From the NCBI GenBank assembly GCA_016787705.1, contig JAEUTP010000010.1, positions 124,001 through 188,000 on the forward strand: a stretch of 64,000 bases of DNA, read 5' to 3'. Origin of the DNA: Bacteroidia bacterium (GTDB lineage: Bacteria > Bacteroidota > Bacteroidia > B-17B0 > Aurantibacillaceae). Positions within the stretch are counted from its first letter, which is position 1. Every line of letters starts with the position of its first letter. The position numbers and the translations under genes are program-made. Below, piece by piece: positions 61,170 to 64,000 of the stretch. The notes beneath the pieces are model-generated. The model saw only the letters and a list, made by a program, of their open reading frames with translations. It searched no databases and was not told the DNA's origin.

Positions 61170-64000
61170 ATGAGTAATAAAAAAGTAAAAGTAGTTAAAT
61201 CTGCTAATGAAAAAGCCGCTAATGGTAATAGATCGGAAAACGGAAATAGATATCATGAAAAAGATGTTGCCATGTTGGAAAAATCTAAACAAAAAAAAAT
61301 AAAAGTTTCCGATATGAGCATTGATCCTATCGATCAGCTATCGGGAACGCTTGATAAGAAAGAGCTTTTAAAAGTTCTCACAGAAGTTAAGAATGGAAAC
61401 TTTACAGCGCGCATGCCACTTGACCACGTTGGTTTAAGTGGAAAAATTTGCGACACACTTAATGATATTATTGGACTAAATGAAAAAATGATGTTGGAGT
61501 TTACCAAAGCAGGAAACACAATTGGTAAACAGGGAAAATTAACACAACGCATTGAAGTGCCCGTGGCACGTGGTTCGTGGCACACGGGAATTGATTCGTT
61601 AAATACACTTATTTCTGATCTTGTACATCCAACTATCGAGATTGCCCACGTAATTAGTTCAGTAGCAAAAGGAAATTTGTCACAACAGATGTCAGAAAAG
61701 ATCGGTGATCACTCTTTACAAGGGGAATTTGCACGTATTGCCAAAGAGGTAAACGACATGGTAAAGCAACTTAACCTCTTCTCGATGGAGGTAACAAGGG
61801 TGGCCCGTGAAGTAGGTTCTGAAGGGAAATTAGGGGGCCAGGCAAAAGTAAAAGGTGTTGCTGGTGTATGGAAAGATCTTACCGATTCGGTAAACCAAAT
61901 GGCTGGTAACTTAACAGCACAGGTACGTAACATTGCCGATGTAACAACAGCGGTTGCTAAAGGTGACTTATCTAAAAAAATTACGGTTGATGTAAAAGGA
62001 GAGATCTTAGAATTAAAAAACACCATTAATACCATGGTGGATCAATTAAATTCTTTCTCATCTGAAGTAACACGTGTAGCTTTAGAGGTAGGTACCGAAG
62101 GAAAATTAGGTGGACAAGCACAGGTAAGAGGTGTTGCAGGAACGTGGAAAGATTTGACTGACTCTGTGAACCAAATGGGTTCTAATTTAACTGCGCAGGT
62201 ACGCAATATTGCAGAGGTAACCACTGCCGTTGCTAAAGGTGACTTATCACGTAAAATCACGGTTGACGTTAAAGGCGAAATATTAGAATTAAAAAACACT
62301 ATCAACACCATGGTAGATCAACTTAACTCTTTTGGCTCAGAAGTAACCCGTGTGGCACGTGAAGTTGGTAGCGAAGGAAAATTAGGCGGTCAGGCAACTG
62401 TTGAAGGTGTTGGTGGAGTATGGAAAGATCTTACCGATTCAGTAAATCAAATGGGTTCTAACTTAACTGCACAGGTACGTAATATTGCAGAAGTAACAAC
62501 CGCTGTTGCTAAAGGAGATTTATCACGTAAAATTACGGTTGACGTTAAAGGTGAAATTCTTGAATTAAAAAATACGATCAATACAATGGTTGATCAATTA
62601 AATTCATTTTCATCTGAAGTAACTCGTGTTGCACGCGAAGTGGGTTCTGAAGGAAAATTAGGCGGGCAAGCTGCAGTAAAAGGTGTTGCCGGCGTGTGGA
62701 AAGATCTTACTGATTCGGTAAATCAAATGGGTTCTAACTTAACAGCTCAGGTGCGTAATATTGCAGAAGTAACTACTGCGGTTGCTCGTGGGGACTTATC
62801 CCGTAAAATTACTGTGGACGTGAAAGGGGAGATTTTAGAATTAAAAAAAACCATCAATACCATGGTGGATCAGTTAAATTCATTCGCATCTGAAGTAACG
62901 CGTGTAGCACTAGAAGTTGGTACAGAAGGAAAATTAGGTGGCCAGGCAAAAGTAACCGGTGTAGGTGGAACATGGAAAGATTTGACTGATTCTGTAAATC
63001 AAATGGGTTCTAATTTAACATCACAAGTGCGTAATATTGCAGAGGTAACAACGGCTGTAGCCAATGGTGACTTATCGCGTAAAATTACGGTAGACGTTAA
63101 AGGAGAGATCTTAGAATTAAAAAATACAATTAACACGATGGTGGATCAACTGAACTCTTTTGGTTCGGAAGTAACCCGTGTGGCACGTGAAGTGGGTAGT
63201 GAAGGAAAACTGGGCGGACAAGCAACCGTTGAGGGCGTTGGCGGTGTATGGAAAGATTTGACAGATTCGGTAAACCAAATGGGCTCTAACTTAACAGCAC
63301 AGGTGCGTAACATTGCAGAAGTAACAACTGCCGTGGCGCGTGGCGACTTATCCCGTAAAATCACAGTAGACGTTAAAGGAGAAATTTTAGAATTAAAAAA
63401 TACAATTAATACCATGGTGGATCAGCTGAACTCTTTTGGTTCGGAGGTAACACGTGTGGCACGTGAAGTGGGTAGTGAAGGTAAATTAGGCGGACAAGCC
63501 GATGTACCTGGTGTTGGTGGAACGTGGAAGGATTTGACTGACTCGGTAAATAAAATGGCATCTAACTTAACATCGCAAGTTCGTAACATTGCAGAAGTAA
63601 CAACTGCGGTAGCGAATGGTGACTTAAGTCGTAAAATTGGTGTGGATGTTAAAGGTGAGATCCTTGAATTAAAAAACACGATTAATACCATGGTGGATCA
63701 ATTGCGCGGTTTTGCCTCGGAAGTAACACGTGTAGCAAGAGAAGTTGGTACGGAAGGAAAATTAGGGGGACAGGCTAACGTACCCGGGGTTGCCGGAACC
63801 TGGAAAGATTTGACTGACTCAGTAAATCAAATGGCCGGCAACTTAACATCACAGGTACGTAACATTGCCGAAGTAGCAATTGCTGTGGCAAATGGCGATA
63901 TGTCTAAAAAAATTACAGTTGACGTACGTGGCGAGATCTTACAATTAAAAGAAACATTAAACACCATGGTGGATCAGCTTCGCGCGTTCGCTTCTGAAGT
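61170..64000 (+). CDS. HAMP-array signalling protein, probably a giant hybrid histidine kinase (3' end outside window)
   Basis: The frame opens at ATG 61170 and is uninterrupted to the window edge (943 codons). Residues 1-60 are Lys/Asn-rich and unstructured. Divergent HAMP-like segments follow (about 65-195: [31 protein letters not shown]). From residue 197 there are eight complete units of exactly 92 residues, and a ninth begins. Each has [29 protein letters not shown] and [22 protein letters not shown]. Such arrays occur in group III hybrid kinases (fungal Nik1 and bacterial relatives) that sense osmotic stress. The kinase and receiver domains are expected downstream. There is no membrane helix in the visible part. 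Confidence 0.85.
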   Translation, partial: MSNKKVKVVKSANEKAANGNRSENGNRYHEKDVAMLEKSKQKKIKVSDMSIDPIDQLSGTLDKKELLKVLTEVKNGNFTARMPLDHVGLSGKICDTLNDIIGLNEKMMLEFTKAGNTIGKQGKLTQRIEVPVARGSWHTGIDSLNTLISDLVHPTIEIAHVISSVAKGNLSQQMSEKIGDHSLQGEFARIAKEVNDMVKQLNLFSMEVTRVAREVGSEGKLGGQAKVKGVAGVWKDLTDSVNQMAGNLTAQVRNIADVTTAVAKGDLSKKITVDVKGEILELKNTINTMVDQLNSFSSEVTRVALEVGTEGKLGGQAQVRGVAGTWKDLTDSVNQMGSNLTAQVRNIAEVTTAVAKGDLSRKITVDVKGEILELKNTINTMVDQLNSFGSEVTRVAREVGSEGKLGGQATVEGVGGVWKDLTDSVNQMGSNLTAQVRNIAEVTTAVAKGDLSRKITVDVKGEILELKNTINTMVDQLNSFSSEVTRVAREVGSEGKLGGQAAVKGVAGVWKDLTDSVNQMGSNLTAQVRNIAEVTTAVARGDLSRKITVDVKGEILELKKTINTMVDQLNSFASEVTRVALEVGTEGKLGGQAKVTGVGGTWKDLTDSVNQMGSNLTSQVRNIAEVTTAVANGDLSRKITVDVKGEILELKNTINTMVDQLNSFGSEVTRVAREVGSEGKLGGQATVEGVGGVWKDLTDSVNQMGSNLTAQVRNIAEVTTAVARGDLSRKITVDVKGEILELKNTINTMVDQLNSFGSEVTRVAREVGSEGKLGGQADVPGVGGTWKDLTDSVNKMASNLTSQVRNIAEVTTAVANGDLSRKIGVDVKGEILELKNTINTMVDQLRGFASEVTRVAREVGTEGKLGGQANVPGVAGTWKDLTDSVNQMAGNLTSQVRNIAEVAIAVANGDMSKKITVDVRGEILQLKETLNTMVDQLRAFASE
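61758..64000 (+). repeat. Tandem in-frame 276-base repeat coding for HAMP units
   Basis: Units begin at 61758, 62034, 62310, 62586, 62862, 63138, 63414, 63690 and 63966, each exactly 276 bases apart, without insertions or deletions. Protein identity between units is very high, while codons differ at many synonymous positions. Confidence 0.95.

Noticed and set aside
61709..63691. A series of minus-strand open frames spaced by 276 bases
   Set aside because: They are the antisense of the HAMP repeats and repeat only because the sense gene does.
1..64000. tRNA, rRNA or riboswitch genes
   Set aside because: I read the intergenic regions and saw no cloverleaf, rRNA or known riboswitch core; a covariance search would be needed to exclude weak cases.

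Overview
The window comes from an AT-rich member of the Bacteroidota. The evidence is a TonB-dependent receptor with a carboxypeptidase-like regulatory domain, several secreted proteins with type IX secretion (T9SS) C-terminal sorting domains, SBBP-repeat proteins, a Reg_prop/Y_Y_Y propeller sensor, and promoters of the Bacteroidota type (TTTG, about 20 bases, then TAnnTTTG) with hardly any Shine-Dalgarno sequences. Nothing marks the genus. No rRNA, tRNA, CRISPR array, insertion sequence or prophage was seen.

Layout. 0-4 kb: end of a LytS-like kinase gene, a flavodoxin-fold quinone reductase and a TonB-dependent receptor. 3.8-12.3 kb: a SiaC-like phosphoprotein next to a TPR-PP2C phosphatase, a VWA/YfbK-like protein, a DUF2911 protein, an aldo/keto reductase and a Lys/Glu/Ala-rich coiled-coil protein. 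12.4-20.3 kb: housekeeping genes (YceH, DUF2461, NlpC/P60, an endonuclease III-like glycosylase, Hsp20, an MFS exporter, an alpha/beta hydrolase, an FKBP lipoprotein). 20.5-26.5 kb: an operon of two large sensor phosphatases. 26.7-36 kb: a DEAD-box helicase, two tandem SBBP-repeat T9SS proteins, an odd Cys-motif/TM/sorting-domain protein and a cupredoxin-like T9SS protein. 36.4-39.9 kb: an exported truncated globin, an HMA-like protein, an ECF sigma factor coupled to a cupin anti-sigma factor, and a LuxR-type regulator. 40-43 kb: a YaaI-like protein and a T9SS adhesin-like protein.

43-61 kb reads as an envelope and stress-response island. It holds DUF1328, a YtxH/holin-like operon, DUF2383, DUF892, two lmo0937-type peptides, YihY, a DUF748/LEA-type pair and a JmjC-like cupin. 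Mixed with these are many phosphorelay genes: a PAS kinase, an NtrC-type sigma-54 activator with a lone receiver, and a CHASE3 kinase/receiver/hybrid kinase operon. Many of these genes share a TGGCAY motif 25-60 bases upstream of the start, resembling a sigma-54 -24 element. The window ends inside a giant HAMP-array kinase gene whose repeat is exactly 276 bases.

The unifying theme is signalling by phosphatases and phosphorelays. There are three PP2C (SpoIIE-type) sensor phosphatases, one SiaC-type substrate, at least four histidine kinases and several receivers. Intergenic space carries several families of palindromic repeats, mostly at the 3' ends of genes, plus many strong hairpin terminators. 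Four short genes (43245-43415, 56503-56670, 59974-60153, 60166-60321) and the HAMP-array gene were read directly from the sequence.
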